Counted from the stretch's first letter, positions 1 to 8,280 are shown. The stretch is 64,000 nucleotides of DNA from Burkholderiales bacterium UBA4657 (GCA_002405475.1 DHLX01000019.1:13959-77958), one strand, 5' to 3'. Notes: generated by a model from the sequence alone, not told the origin. A program made the numbers and translations.

Positions 1-2
1 CA

Positions 3-455
3 CTAGTCGTCGTTACCAGCACGATAGAGCAAGCGACGAATTACTTCGGTAGTAAAACCGCGACCGGCCAGAAAACGGGCTTGCCGGGCGCGCTCTTGAG
101 CTGTCTGCGCGGGCTGGTCATATTTCCTGCGCCATAGCACCAGGGCGCGCTCGTATTCGGTCTGTTTCAGGTGTTCAAGTTCTGTCCGGGTTTGTTCCGG
201 GGTCAGGTGATGCTGTAACAATTCCAGCTTGATACGTGCCACACCCAGTTTTGGCGCGCGGCGACGTACCAGTGACTGGACAAAACGCTCGTTCGAGAGC
301 CAGCCTTCAGCCTGCAATTGTTGCAGCACCTGGGCCAGCTGCTCCATACTTTCCGCATGCGGCGCCAGCTTGCGTTCCAGTTCGGCATGACTGTGTTCAC
401 GCCGCGCCAGCGCGGCTAACGCACGCCCGCGCAGCGATAAAGGCTGAACCGGCAT
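3..455 (-). CDS. recX: Regulatory protein RecX
   Basis: RecX binds RecA filaments and limits their extension and activity in the cytoplasm. The 150-residue product is basic and rich in Arg, Leu and Glu, with the short three-helix repeats of the family: a first repeat near residues 9-45 (ALAARREHSHAELERKL), a second near 48-90 (LQAEGWLSNERFVQSLVRRR) and a third near 95-145. Length is normal. It lies 17 bp downstream of recA on the same strand, the classic recA-recX operon, so it should share recA's SOS control. The stop codon sits at the very edge of the window but the gene is complete. Confidence 0.93.
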   Translation of the reverse strand: MPVQPLSLRGRALAALARREHSHAELERKLAPHAESMEQLAQVLQQLQAEGWLSNERFVQSLVRRRAPKLGVARIKLELLQHHLTPEQTRTELEHLKQTEYERALVLWRRKYDQPAQTAQERARQARFLAGRGFTTEVIRRLLYRAGNDD

Positions 456-472
456 CGTTCACCCTGGCTTGA

Positions 473-1555
473 TTAAAGTTCGGGACTATCTGCCGATTTT
501 TTACCGGCTTTTTTTGGTGCCTCGGCTTCAGCCGTTAATGCGCCACGGGTGGCAATGCCCAGTTTTTCACGGATTTTGTTTTCAATTTCCAGGGCAATGG
601 CCGGGTTGGATTTGAGGTACTCGCGCGCATTGTCTTTGCCCTGACCAATTTTGTCGCCACTGTAGGCGTACCAGGCGCCCGACTTGTCAACGATGTTGAG
701 GTTGGCACCCAGGTCGAGAATTTCGCCTTCACGGGAAATGCCTTCGCCATAAAGTATGTCGAAGTCTGCCTGTTTGAACGGAGGGGCGACTTTATTTTTG
801 ACGACTTTGACCTTGGTTTCATTGCCAATGACTTCTTCGCCTTTTTTAATGCTGCCAACACGACGAATATCGAGCCGCACTGAAGAATAAAACTTGAGTG
901 CGTTACCACCAGTAGTCGTTTCCGGGTTGCCAAACATGACGCCGATTTTCATGCGAATCTGGTTGATGAAAATGACCATGGTATTGGTACGATTGATGGT
1001 GCCGGTGAGTTTGCGCAATGCCTGGCTCATGAGGCGCGCTTGCAGTCCGGGCAAAGAATCGCCCATTTCGCCTTCAATTTCAGCCTTGGGGGTCAGCGCG
1101 GCGACAGAGTCGATAACGATCAGATCGACCGAACCGGAACGCACCAGAGCGTCGGCAATTTCCAGCGCCTGTTCGCCAGTGTCAGGCTGGGAAATAAGCA
1201 GTTCCTGAATATTGACCCCGAGTTTTTGCGCATATTGCACGTCAAGCGCGTGTTCAGCGTCGATAAAAGCACAAGTACCACCCAGTTTTTGCATTTCAGC
1301 TATCACCTGCAGGGTCAGGGTGGTTTTGCCCGACGATTCGGGGCCATAAATTTCGACCACACGGCCACGCGGCAAGCCGCCGACACCCAGCGCAATATCG
1401 AGCCCGAGCGAGCCGGTGGAAACCACCTGCAAATCTTTTTCAATTTCGCCGTCACTCATGCGCATGACGGAGCCTTTGCCAAACTGCTTTTCAATTTGCG
1501 CCAGCGCGGCGGCCAGGGCTTTGGCTTTTTCAGACGAGGGGGTACTTGCGTTCAT
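473..1555 (-). CDS. recA: Recombinase RecA
   Basis: RecA is the DNA-dependent ATPase that pairs homologous strands and triggers LexA self-cleavage. The 360-residue product carries the Walker A loop GPESSGKT at residues 71-78, the LIVIDSVAAL Walker B strand, the L1 region around GEMGDSLPGLQARLMSQALRKL and the L2 loop NQIRMKIGVMFGNPETTTGG. The C-terminal tail is short and alanine/lysine rich. The ATG is preceded by AAGGAG at good spacing. A LexA box overlaps its predicted -35 element about 95 bp upstream. recX follows directly. Nothing is unusual in the protein. Confidence 0.99.
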   Translation of the reverse strand: MNASTPSSEKAKALAAALAQIEKQFGKGSVMRMSDGEIEKDLQVVSTGSLGLDIALGVGGLPRGRVVEIYGPESSGKTTLTLQVIAEMQKLGGTCAFIDAEHALDVQYAQKLGVNIQELLISQPDTGEQALEIADALVRSGSVDLIVIDSVAALTPKAEIEGEMGDSLPGLQARLMSQALRKLTGTINRTNTMVIFINQIRMKIGVMFGNPETTTGGNALKFYSSVRLDIRRVGSIKKGEEVIGNETKVKVVKNKVAPPFKQADFDILYGEGISREGEILDLGANLNIVDKSGAWYAYSGDKIGQGKDNAREYLKSNPAIALEIENKIREKLGIATRGALTAEAEAPKKAGKKSADSPEL

Positions 1556-1634
1556 GTTGTGCTCCTTGGAGATAAAGTATTAAACCACCGCCCGACACGG
1601 TTGAACGCTGAAGCCGGGCAGTACCGTACCGCCA

Positions 1635-1666
1635 AGTATGCCCATATTTACTGTATAAATCAACAG
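1635..1666 (-). promoter_or_regulatory. recA promoter with LexA (SOS) box
   Basis: Positions 1651-1666 read CTGT-N8-ACAG (CTGTATAAATCAACAG on the plus strand), matching the LexA operator consensus known from E. coli and from betaproteobacteria. On the minus strand the box overlaps a -35-like TTGATT (1663-1658), followed after exactly 17 bp by CATACT (1640-1635) as -10. LexA bound here would cover the -35 element. Direct SOS control of recA-recX is inferred from this position. Confidence 0.88.
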
Positions 1667-1673
1667 GAAAAAT

Positions 1674-1702
1674 AAAAGCCAGTCGGTTCAGGACTGGCTT
1701 TT
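1674..1702 (-). terminator. Rho-independent terminator after the HiPIP gene
   Basis: A perfect 11-bp inverted repeat (1674-1684 with 1692-1702, arms AAAAGCCAGTC and GACTGGCTTTT) encloses a 7-nt loop. Read on the minus strand it is followed by a U-rich tract. It begins about 20 bp past the stop of the HiPIP gene and insulates the recA promoter behind it. The plus-strand reading also ends in Ts, so it could work both ways. Confidence 0.85.
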
Positions 1703-1721
1703 TTACGACAAAGCCGGTATT

Positions 1722-1982
1722 TCAGGCTTTTTTGACCCAGGCGGTACACCAGCCGGCAGCCTTGACCGTGTCATTGGGTATGACCTTGCAGATGCCTTCG
1801 CCGGCTTTTTTAGGGTCGGCAACATAGTGCAGACATTGATCACAACGCTGGCCGTTCTTCGGGGTGTCCTGATATTGCAGGTTCTTTTTCATGGCGGCGT
1901 TTTGCGCGACTGCCATGCCGGACACCACTGCAGCGGGCAGTATGGCGATGGTTTTCATGAAAAAGCGGCGGTTAGCTGACAT
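1722..1982 (-). CDS. High-potential iron-sulfur protein (HiPIP family), Tat-exported
   Basis: HiPIPs are small periplasmic electron carriers holding one 4Fe-4S cluster. The mature part contains the family cysteine pattern: CDQC near residues 47-50, then single cysteines at GICKVIP and GWCTAW. The N-terminus has a twin-arginine motif (NRRFFMK) followed by a hydrophobic stretch and an AVAQ cleavage region, as expected for a cofactor protein exported folded by Tat. I chose the ATG at 1982 (86 residues) because AAAGG lies 8 nt upstream. An in-frame ATG five codons earlier lacks a good ribosome site. The gene is monocistronic, with a strong terminator behind it. Confidence 0.9.
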   Translation of the reverse strand: MSANRRFFMKTIAILPAAVVSGMAVAQNAAMKKNLQYQDTPKNGQRCDQCLHYVADPKKAGEGICKVIPNDTVKAAGWCTAWVKKA

Positions 1983-2060
1983 GGTTAGACCTTTCATTTC
2001 AATTCAACATTGTGGTATTTTGCCCGAATGCTGCGAGCTGGCAATGATATTGTGCCTGTT

Positions 2061-2486
2061 TTATTGCACCAGTTGTATCATTGCCGGCACGCCCAGACTG
2101 ACCCAGACCAGCGCGACCAGTACCAGACACAACAGCACGGCAGCACTGCCAAAATCCTTGGCGCGTCGGCTCATGTCATGTGTCTCCAGTGAAATACGAT
2201 CCACCACCGCCTCGAGTGCCGAGTTGAGCAATTCCACAATCAGCACCAGCAGCAGCGAAGCAATGAGCAAGACGCGCTCAACCGGTGTCACTGGCAACCA
2301 GCAGGCCAGCGGAATAAGCAGGGCACATAACAGCAGTTCCTGACGTATCGCCGCTTCGACCCGTATCGCCTCACACAAACCATTCCACGAATATTTGAGT
2401 GCATTGAACAGGCGCGACGGCCCGCCCAGGCTTTTGAAACCGGACTCACCATCAGCGCGAACAAATTCGCCTTGCGTTTTTTTCAT
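2061..2486 (-). CDS. dgkA: Diacylglycerol kinase (prokaryotic type)
   Basis: This inner-membrane enzyme phosphorylates diacylglycerol to phosphatidic acid, recycling the lipid released when osmoregulated glucans or other envelope polymers are modified. The 141-residue protein has three hydrophobic helices and the family signature ELLNSALEAVVDR near residues 85-97, followed by the acidic/basic turn ETHDMSRRAKD and GSAAVL. A soluble stretch of about 20 residues precedes the usual core. Its ATG overlaps the pncC stop by 4 nt, so it is translationally coupled and is the last gene of the long glyA-to-dgkA run. Confidence 0.95.
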   Translation of the reverse strand: MKKTQGEFVRADGESGFKSLGGPSRLFNALKYSWNGLCEAIRVEAAIRQELLLCALLIPLACWLPVTPVERVLLIASLLLVLIVELLNSALEAVVDRISLETHDMSRRAKDFGSAAVLLCLVLVALVWVSLGVPAMIQLVQ

Positions 2487-2989
2487 GCTTGACTTCCTTG
2501 TATCGACTCACGCGCCAGGCTAAGCAGGGTTTGTAATACATATTGCGCGGCCTGCTCGCGTATATGTACACGGTCACCAGAGAACTGTTGTTCGACAGTG
2601 ACCGGGGCTTGTCCGGTCACGGCAAAGCCGAACCAGACCAGGCCCACCGGTTTATCAACGCTGCCACCGCCCGGGCCGGCAATGCCCGTGACCGCTGCCG
2701 CCACTTGTGCTTGTGAGCGCGCCAACGCCGCTGCGACCATGTGTTGTACGGTCGCCTGGGATACTGCGCCATGCTGTTGCAATATGTGAACTGGAACCCC
2801 TAATAATTCCACCTTGGCTGCATTGGAGTAGGTGACAAACCCGCGGTCAAACCAGTGCGATGAGCCGGGGCGTTCGGTAAGAAGCTGGGCAATGAGACCA
2901 CCAGTGCAACTTTCTGCGGTGACCACCTGCCAGCGCGCCGCCAGTAGGGCATCGGTCGTCGCTTCGGTCAGTAATGACAGGCGGCTCAT
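2483..2989 (-). CDS. pncC: Nicotinamide-nucleotide amidase (CinA C-terminal domain protein)
   Basis: PncC deamidates nicotinamide mononucleotide to nicotinic acid mononucleotide, salvaging NMN released for example by NAD-dependent DNA ligase. The 168-residue protein is the stand-alone C-terminal domain of CinA. It has the nucleophile motif TAESCTGG at residues 24-31, the SNAAK segment and the VTGIAGPGGG loop near residues 100-109. The CinA N-terminal molybdopterin-like domain is absent, as in E. coli YgaD. It overlaps both pgpA and dgkA by 4 nt (ATGA junctions), which indicates tight translational coupling. Confidence 0.94.
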   Translation of the reverse strand: MSRLSLLTEATTDALLAARWQVVTAESCTGGLIAQLLTERPGSSHWFDRGFVTYSNAAKVELLGVPVHILQQHGAVSQATVQHMVAAALARSQAQVAAAVTGIAGPGGGSVDKPVGLVWFGFAVTGQAPVTVEQQFSGDRVHIREQAAQYVLQTLLSLARESIQGSQA

Positions 2990-3522
2990 GAGAAAAACAC
3001 CGCCTTGACCAGAGCGACCACTACCAGGGTATAAAACGCCGCGACCAGATCGTCGAGCATGACACCCAGGCCACCCGGTACTCGCGCTTCTAGGGTTTTA
3101 ATCGGTACCGGCTTGCGAATATCAAAAAAACGGAACACCAGCACCGCGAACAACTGCCACCAGAACGTAGCTGGGGTCAATGACAGTACCAGAAAGATGG
3201 CGACTGTTTCGTCCCATACCATGGAGCCGTGGTCAGCTATGCCTAAATGCTGCCCCGTGACCTGACACGCCCAGATGCCGAGTGCAAAAGCCAGCAGCAA
3301 GGCAGAAAAAAATAAAGCCGGCGTATTCATGGCCGACGCGAAATAGCGCTGCAGGACATCGAAACAGAGCCAGCCGAACAAGGTGCCCACCGTACCGGGG
3401 GCGATGGGCGACAAGCCGGAACCAAAGCCTTGCGCTACGACGTGCAGCGGGTGCCGCCACATGAAGCTGGCATCGACCCGCACTGCAATGGGCTGGCCGT
3501 TTTCAATGATGAGTTTATCCAT
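2986..3522 (-). CDS. pgpA: Phosphatidylglycerophosphatase A
   Basis: PgpA is an inner-membrane phosphatase that converts phosphatidylglycerophosphate to phosphatidylglycerol. The family signatures are visible: GSGLSPIAPGTVGTLFGW near residues 34-51, HGSMVWDETVAIFLVL in the middle and the acidic VMLDDLVAAFYT segment near the C-terminus. Several hydrophobic helices span the protein. Length (178 residues) is slightly above the usual 160-170 because of an N-terminal extension. The start has a GGCGAG-type ribosome site. Its neighbours thiL and pncC lie 13 bp away and in 4-nt overlap. Confidence 0.95.
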   Translation of the reverse strand: MDKLIIENGQPIAVRVDASFMWRHPLHVVAQGFGSGLSPIAPGTVGTLFGWLCFDVLQRYFASAMNTPALFFSALLLAFALGIWACQVTGQHLGIADHGSMVWDETVAIFLVLSLTPATFWWQLFAVLVFRFFDIRKPVPIKTLEARVPGGLGVMLDDLVAAFYTLVVVALVKAVFFS

Positions 3523-3535
3523 GACATCTCGCCTT

Positions 3536-4534
3536 TCAGGCAGCAGTATGCTTCAAACTGGTGTCAATAAAATGATCAAAGCTTTGCAGCTTGAGCGTCA
3601 CCGGCTGACCCTGCTTGAGCCAGCGTAACCCGCTATCTCTCTCAACATGGCCAATACGCCGCACCTCGACCCCGGCCTGTGCTGCGGCTTGCGCTATTGG
3701 TTCGCGTTTTGAAACGGGCGCGGTAAAACACAATTCGTAGTCGTCCCCGCCCGCGAGTTGATAGTGCCATTTCTGCTCAGGTGTCAGCCCTGACGCCGCC
3801 TGCTCAAACTCGGGCGAGGTCGGTAATTGTTCGAGATCAATGCTGGCACCCAGTGGTGATGTGCCGCTCTGGGCGCTGGCCGTCAGAATGTGTTGCAAAT
3901 CCCCGCTCAAACCATCGGACAGGTCAATGGCCGCGTGCGCGATTCGGCGCAAGCCCATACCCAGCGCCACCCGTGGCTCGGGACGCTCAAGTCGCTGGCG
4001 CAAGGCGGCGGGTGGTGCTTTGCCCGCTTGCAGCCAAGCCAACGCCATAGCGGCATCACCCAGATACCCCGAGACATAAATATCATCACCCACTTGTGCC
4101 CTGGAACGACGCAACGCCTGCTCAGGCGGCACTTGTCCGATGATGGTGACGGAAATCATGATCAAGGGGCTGGCCGTGGTATCGCCACCCATCAGTTCGC
4201 AGTCGTAACGCTCGGCCAGCGTATTAAAGCCGTGACTGAACGCCTGCATCCAGCCCGAGTCCTGGGCGCGCGGCGCGGGCAAAGCCAGCGCCAGGGTGCA
4301 GGCCAGTGGCTCGGCTCCCATGGCTGCCAAATCACTCAGGTTGACGGCCAGCGCTTTATGCCCGAGTGCTTCGGGGTCAACCTCAGATAAAAAATGTCGG
4401 CCTTCAATCAGCGCATCAGTCGAAATCGCCAGTGTGCCGTGGGCATCTATCAGGGCGCAATCATCACCCACACCGAGACGGGCACGCCGTGCCGGACGGG
4501 TGAAATAGCGACGTATCAGCTCAAACTCGTTCAC
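3536..4534 (-). CDS. thiL: Thiamine-monophosphate kinase
   Basis: ThiL makes the coenzyme thiamine diphosphate from thiamine monophosphate and ATP. The 332-residue protein belongs to the PurM/SelD fold, with the metal and substrate loop GVGDDCALID near residues 22-31, the STDALIEGRHF segment, LSDLAAMGAEPL and the MGGDTTASP loop. The C-terminal half has DLSDGLSGDL and AGGDDYEL. Translation starts at GTG with AAGG just upstream. It sits 5 bp after nusB, a ribH-nusB-thiL-pgpA order that is common in proteobacteria. Confidence 0.96.
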   Translation of the reverse strand: MNEFELIRRYFTRPARRARLGVGDDCALIDAHGTLAISTDALIEGRHFLSEVDPEALGHKALAVNLSDLAAMGAEPLACTLALALPAPRAQDSGWMQAFSHGFNTLAERYDCELMGGDTTASPLIMISVTIIGQVPPEQALRRSRAQVGDDIYVSGYLGDAAMALAWLQAGKAPPAALRQRLERPEPRVALGMGLRRIAHAAIDLSDGLSGDLQHILTASAQSGTSPLGASIDLEQLPTSPEFEQAASGLTPEQKWHYQLAGGDDYELCFTAPVSKREPIAQAAAQAGVEVRRIGHVERDSGLRWLKQGQPVTLKLQSFDHFIDTSLKHTAA

Positions 4535-4539
4535 CGGCC

Positions 4540-4974
4540 TTAGCGTTTGAATTCAATCGCGCGCACTTGTGCGGCAACTTTATCGAGCACACCATTGACG
4601 TATTTATAACCATCGGTACCACCGAACGATTTGCTCAGTTCCACCGCTTCGTTCATCACCACGCGATAAGGAACATCAGGATGATGCGCCAGTTCATAGA
4701 CCGCGATCAGCAGCACCGCGTGTTCCACCGGCGATAATTCCGGCAGGGGTCGGTCCAGATGCGGCGTGAACAGGGCACGCAGACTGTCGGCTTCGCGGAT
4801 GGCACCATGTAGCAGGGCATCGAAGTGCGCCAGGTCGCATTTGTTGAAGCCTTTAATGTCGGCGATATGGGCATGCACTACGCCCGGCTCTTCACCGGAC
4901 AACAGCCATTGATACACGCCTTGCAGCGCAAACTCGCGCGAACGGCGACGTGAGCCAGGCTTAGAATCCGTCAT
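4540..4974 (-). CDS. nusB: Transcription antitermination factor NusB
   Basis: NusB joins NusE (S10) and boxA RNA in antitermination of rRNA operons. The all-helical protein shows the conserved RRRSREFALQGVYQWLLSG start, VEHAVLLIAVYELAHHPDVPYRVVMNEAVELSKSFGGTDGYKYVNGVLDK in segments, and a short C-terminus. Two starts are possible: GTG at 4983 or ATG at 4974. I use the ATG, which has GAGG only 3 nt upstream. The GTG has no better site. Either start lies inside the end of ribH, giving an overlap of 14-23 bp and probable translational coupling. Confidence 0.93.
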   Translation of the reverse strand: MTDSKPGSRRRSREFALQGVYQWLLSGEEPGVVHAHIADIKGFNKCDLAHFDALLHGAIREADSLRALFTPHLDRPLPELSPVEHAVLLIAVYELAHHPDVPYRVVMNEAVELSKSFGGTDGYKYVNGVLDKVAAQVRAIEFKR

Positions 4975-5443
4975 CTTCCTCACCCAATTCGTCCATCATC
5001 AGCGCCAAATTGGCCATTTCCACGGCAACACGTGCGGCGTCAGCACCCTTTTCTGCCATGCGGGCTTCGGCCTGCGCATCGGTCTCGCAGGTCAGAATGG
5101 CGTTGGCTACCGGAATATCGTATTCACGCGATACTTCACTTACCCCCCTAGCCGACTCATTCGCCACCACTTCAAAATGATAGGTCTCGCCGCGTATGAC
5201 GGCGCCCAGCGCAATCAGGGCATCAAAGCGCGAGGTCTGCGCCAGCTTTTGCAGCGCGATGGGGATTTCCAGAGCCCCCGGCACGCTGACCACGGCAATA
5301 TCATCGTCCGACACGCCTAAACGCTCGAGCTCTTCCAGGCAGGCGCGTAGCAGACCATGACCTATCGCCTGGTTAAAACGCGATTGCACAATGGCAATCG
5401 ACAAGTCCTGACCCTGTAATTCAGGGGCAATTAATTGCGGCAT
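4961..5443 (-). CDS. ribH: 6,7-dimethyl-8-ribityllumazine synthase
   Basis: RibH condenses 5-amino-6-ribitylamino-uracil with 3,4-dihydroxy-2-butanone 4-phosphate, the penultimate step of riboflavin synthesis, and forms icosahedral or decameric shells. The 160-residue protein shows SRFNQAIG, the loop VPGALEIPIALQKLA and the active-site run GAVIRGETYHFEVV. The C-terminal DELGEEDDGF is a short acidic tail. The ATG at 5443 is preceded by AAGGAG at ideal distance, so the longer reading from 5482 is rejected. It starts 1 bp after the ribBX stop. Confidence 0.96.
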   Translation of the reverse strand: MPQLIAPELQGQDLSIAIVQSRFNQAIGHGLLRACLEELERLGVSDDDIAVVSVPGALEIPIALQKLAQTSRFDALIALGAVIRGETYHFEVVANESARGVSEVSREYDIPVANAILTCETDAQAEARMAEKGADAARVAVEMANLALMMDELGEEDDGF

Positions 5444-5444
5444 G

Positions 5445-6551
5445 TCATTCTCCTTGATCGTAGCCCGATACCTGTAAATCAAACCCCGCCATTGAGGGCA
5501 TTTTGCGCGGCTGCGCCAGTAATTTCATTTTGCCTACGCCCAGGTCTTTCAATATCTGCGCGCCAATACCGTAGGTACGCAAGTCCATTTTGGTGGCCTG
5601 GGCGCGCTTTTGTTCCGGGTGTTCCAGCGCATGAAACTGGGTAAAAAACTGTTGCGAACTTTCGTCTGCATTCAATAACACCACCACCCCCGAGCGCGCC
5701 TGGGTAATGGCCTGCAAGGCACGCGGCAAGGGCCAGCTATGGGTCGATTGTTCGAGGTCGATCCAGTCCAGCGCCGACAGCGGCTCATGCACGCGCACCA
5801 GGACTTCTTCCTGCGCTTCGATGCTGCCGTGTACCAGCGCCAGATGGGCGCGCGCCCCCGGTTTGTCGCGGTAGGCTATCAGGCGCAATTTTCCCCACGC
5901 CGTGTTGGCCGTGCGTTCTGCCACACGCTCGACCAGAGACTCGTGCTGCGAGCGGTATTGAATCAGGTCGGCTATGGTGCCAATTTTCAAATTGTGGGTG
6001 CGGGCAAATTCCAGCAGATCGGGCAGACGCGCCATGCTGCCGTCATCGTTCATGATCTCGCAAATGACCCCAGCAGCTTGCATACCCGCCAGCGCCGCCA
6101 AATCGCAGCCGGCCTCGGTATGCCCGGCACGCATCAAAACACCACCATCCTGCGCCATGAGCGGAAAAATATGCCCGGGCTGCACGATGTCAGACGGTCT
6201 GGCATGGCGCGCCACCGCCGCCTGTATGGTGCGCGCGCGGTCAGCGGCTGAAATGCCGGTGGTTACGCCTTCGGCCGCCTCTATCGACACGGTAAAGTTG
6301 GTACCGTGCGAAGACTGATTATGATCGACCATGCGGCGCAAGCCCAGTTGTTCGCAGCGCTCACGGGTCAGGGTCAGGCAAATCAGGCCGCGCCCGTACT
6401 TCGCCATGAAATTGATGGCTTCGGGCGTAATGAACTCAGCGGCCATCACCAGATCGCCTTCATTCTCGCGGTCTTCTTCATCGACCAGCACCACCATTTT
6501 GCCGTGGCGCAGTTCATTCACTATCTCAGGAATCGACGCTATTTTTGTCAT
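5445..6551 (-). CDS. ribBA: 3,4-dihydroxy-2-butanone-4-phosphate synthase with degenerate GTP cyclohydrolase II domain (RibBX type)
   Basis: The N-terminal half (residues 1 to about 205) is a complete RibB: DEEDRENEGDLVMAAEF metal and acid loop, NFMAKYGRGLICL, SIEAAEGVTTGISAADR, and HIFPLMAQDGGVLMRAGHTEAG. It makes the four-carbon unit of riboflavin. The C-terminal half keeps the RibA fold outline (DLRTYGIGAQILKDLGVGKMKLL) but lacks the zinc cysteines (HSEC...CDC region reads HEPLSALDW) and the catalytic RQEGRG stretch. It should therefore have no cyclohydrolase activity. This matches the RibBX hybrid described from Proteobacteria, and a separate RibA is expected elsewhere in the genome. It lies between ribE and ribH. 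Confidence 0.93.
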   Translation of the reverse strand: MTKIASIPEIVNELRHGKMVVLVDEEDRENEGDLVMAAEFITPEAINFMAKYGRGLICLTLTRERCEQLGLRRMVDHNQSSHGTNFTVSIEAAEGVTTGISAADRARTIQAAVARHARPSDIVQPGHIFPLMAQDGGVLMRAGHTEAGCDLAALAGMQAAGVICEIMNDDGSMARLPDLLEFARTHNLKIGTIADLIQYRSQHESLVERVAERTANTAWGKLRLIAYRDKPGARAHLALVHGSIEAQEEVLVRVHEPLSALDWIDLEQSTHSWPLPRALQAITQARSGVVVLLNADESSQQFFTQFHALEHPEQKRAQATKMDLRTYGIGAQILKDLGVGKMKLLAQPRKMPSMAGFDLQVSGYDQGE

Positions 6552-6560
6552 GATTCAAAC

Positions 6561-7175
6561 TCAAGGGGCCGACATCAAACGCTCGGCATAACGCGCTATC
6601 AAATCAATTTCCAGGTTGACCCGCATGCCCGGCTGCAACTGTTTCAGCGTGGTCACTTGCACCGTATGCGGAATCAGGTTGATATAAAAATCACACCCGG
6701 CTTCGTGGTCTTCGACCCGATTGACCGTCAAGGATACGCCATTGACCGTGACCGAGCCTTTATAGGCCAGATATTTACCCAGCTCGCGCGGCGCACGCAC
6801 CACCAGCTGCCAGCTTTCACCGACGGCAGAAAACGCCTGCACCGTTCCCTGCCCATCGACATGACCACTGACCAGATGCCCACCCAGGGCATCGCCTACG
6901 CACAAGGCTTTTTCCAGATTCAACTCGCTACCAACCTGATCGAGCCCCGCAGTTTTGCTTAAAGATTCAGCAGACACATCGACACTGAAAGTGTCGTGAG
7001 TTTTTTCCACTACCGTCATGCAAGCGCCATTCAGGGCAATCGAATCGCCCAGCTTGACGTTGCTTAAATCTAGCCCGGGTACGGCAATGACCAGACGCTT
7101 GCCGGCCTGCGGCTCATGACCCAAAGCCTGACACTGCACGATGCGCCCCACGGCCTGAACAATTCCGGTAAACAT
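6561..7175 (-). CDS. ribE: Riboflavin synthase, alpha subunit type
   Basis: Riboflavin synthase dismutates two lumazine molecules into riboflavin and the pyrimidine precursor. The 204-residue protein contains the N-terminal signature MFTGIVQAVGRI and two tandem lumazine-binding barrels. The first has GDSIALNGACMTVV and the second YKGSVTVNGVSLTVN. GGHLVSGHVDG links them. The length is the usual one for this trimeric enzyme. It follows ribD after 1 bp and precedes ribBX by 9 bp. No FMN riboswitch is visible in front of any rib gene here. Confidence 0.97.
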   Translation of the reverse strand: MFTGIVQAVGRIVQCQALGHEPQAGKRLVIAVPGLDLSNVKLGDSIALNGACMTVVEKTHDTFSVDVSAESLSKTAGLDQVGSELNLEKALCVGDALGGHLVSGHVDGQGTVQAFSAVGESWQLVVRAPRELGKYLAYKGSVTVNGVSLTVNRVEDHEAGCDFYINLIPHTVQVTTLKQLQPGMRVNLEIDLIARYAERLMSAP

Positions 7176-7176
7176 C

Positions 7177-8280
7177 TCAGGACTTCCTCAATCTCAGACG
7201 ACAATCGGCGCCGATCAACTCGGCCTCGACAAAACGCCAGTGCGACAACTCCCCCAGCGACTGCAACTCGGGCAACTCAAATAGCGGTCGCCCTGGCCCC
7301 ATGATACTGGGCGCCACATAAATCAATAGTTCGTCCAGACAGTCTTCCTGCCATAAGGCAGCATTCAGTTTGGCACCTGCCTCGACCGTTATTTCATTCA
7401 GGCCGCGCCGCCCCAGATGCTCGAACAGCGCGGGCAGATCCACCTTGCCATCCTCGTTCGGCAGTTCAATCACCTCCGCACCCAATGCCAGCCAGTCCTG
7501 CTTTTTTTGAGCTTCGGCAGCGGCAGTAAAAATCATGACTTCATTCGCGTGTTCACCGACAATCGCAGCATCCAGCGGGGTCTTGAGTTGCGAATCGACA
7601 ATGATGCGCAGCGGCTGCCTTGAAGTTTCGACCTCACGCACGGTCAAACGCGGATTATCCGCCAGCACGGTGCCGGCTCCCGTAAGCACGGCGCACGAAC
7701 GGGCGCGCCAGGCATGGGCATCGGCACGTGCCGCGGCGCTGGTAATCCACTGGCTTTGACCGTTATTCAGCGCTGTTTTACCGTCGAGCGTCGTGGCCAG
7801 TTTGCTACGTACCCACGGGCGGCCCCGGGTCATGCGCGAGATAAAACCGAGATTCAGTTCCTCCGCCTCACTCTGCAACAGACCACAACGCACATCAATG
7901 CCGGCATGGCGCAGGGCTTCCAGCCCCCGGCCCGAGACCAGCGGGTTCGGGTCAGACATGGCCACCAGCACCCGCGCCACGCGTGCTTCAATCAATGCCG
8001 TAACACACGGCGGGGTGCGGCCAAAATGGGCGCACGGTTCGAGCGTCAGATAAACCGTGGCAGCGACCAGACCATCAGCCCCCACCTGGGCGCGCGCCGC
8101 GAGCAGTGCCAGCACTTCGGCGTGCGGCTCACCGGCTTTTTTATGAAAGCCTTCGCCTATCACTAGCCCATCTTTGACAATGACGCACCCTACCCTGGGG
8201 TTCGGTGTCGTGGTCGTCAGCCCTTGGTGCGCCAGCGCCAGGGCGCGCGACATAAAAGTATGATCCTGCCCGGAAAACAT
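7177..8280 (-). CDS. ribD: Bifunctional diaminohydroxyphosphoribosylaminopyrimidine deaminase / 5-amino-6-(5-phosphoribosylamino)uracil reductase
   Basis: RibD carries out steps two and three of riboflavin synthesis. The N-terminal deaminase domain (about residues 1-145) has the zinc motif HAEVLAL with the partner PCAHFGRTPPC. The C-terminal NADPH-dependent reductase domain (about 150-365) has RPWVRSKLATTLDGKTAL, AVLTGAGTVLADNPRLTVR and the VEAGAKLNAALW strand. Both domains look intact at 367 residues. Its ATG overlaps the nrdR stop in a TGATG junction, so it is translationally coupled to nrdR. Confidence 0.97.
   Translation of the reverse strand: MFSGQDHTFMSRALALAHQGLTTTTPNPRVGCVIVKDGLVIGEGFHKKAGEPHAEVLALLAARAQVGADGLVAATVYLTLEPCAHFGRTPPCVTALIEARVARVLVAMSDPNPLVSGRGLEALRHAGIDVRCGLLQSEAEELNLGFISRMTRGRPWVRSKLATTLDGKTALNNGQSQWITSAAARADAHAWRARSCAVLTGAGTVLADNPRLTVREVETSRQPLRIIVDSQLKTPLDAAIVGEHANEVMIFTAAAEAQKKQDWLALGAEVIELPNEDGKVDLPALFEHLGRRGLNEITVEAGAKLNAALWQEDCLDELLIYVAPSIMGPGRPLFELPELQSLGELSHWRFVEAELIGADCRLRLRKS

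Noticed and set aside
1040..1675. 211-codon plus-strand open frame antisense to recA
   Set aside because: It lies entirely opposite recA and its promoter, has no recognisable domain or ribosome site, and reflects the codon bias of recA.
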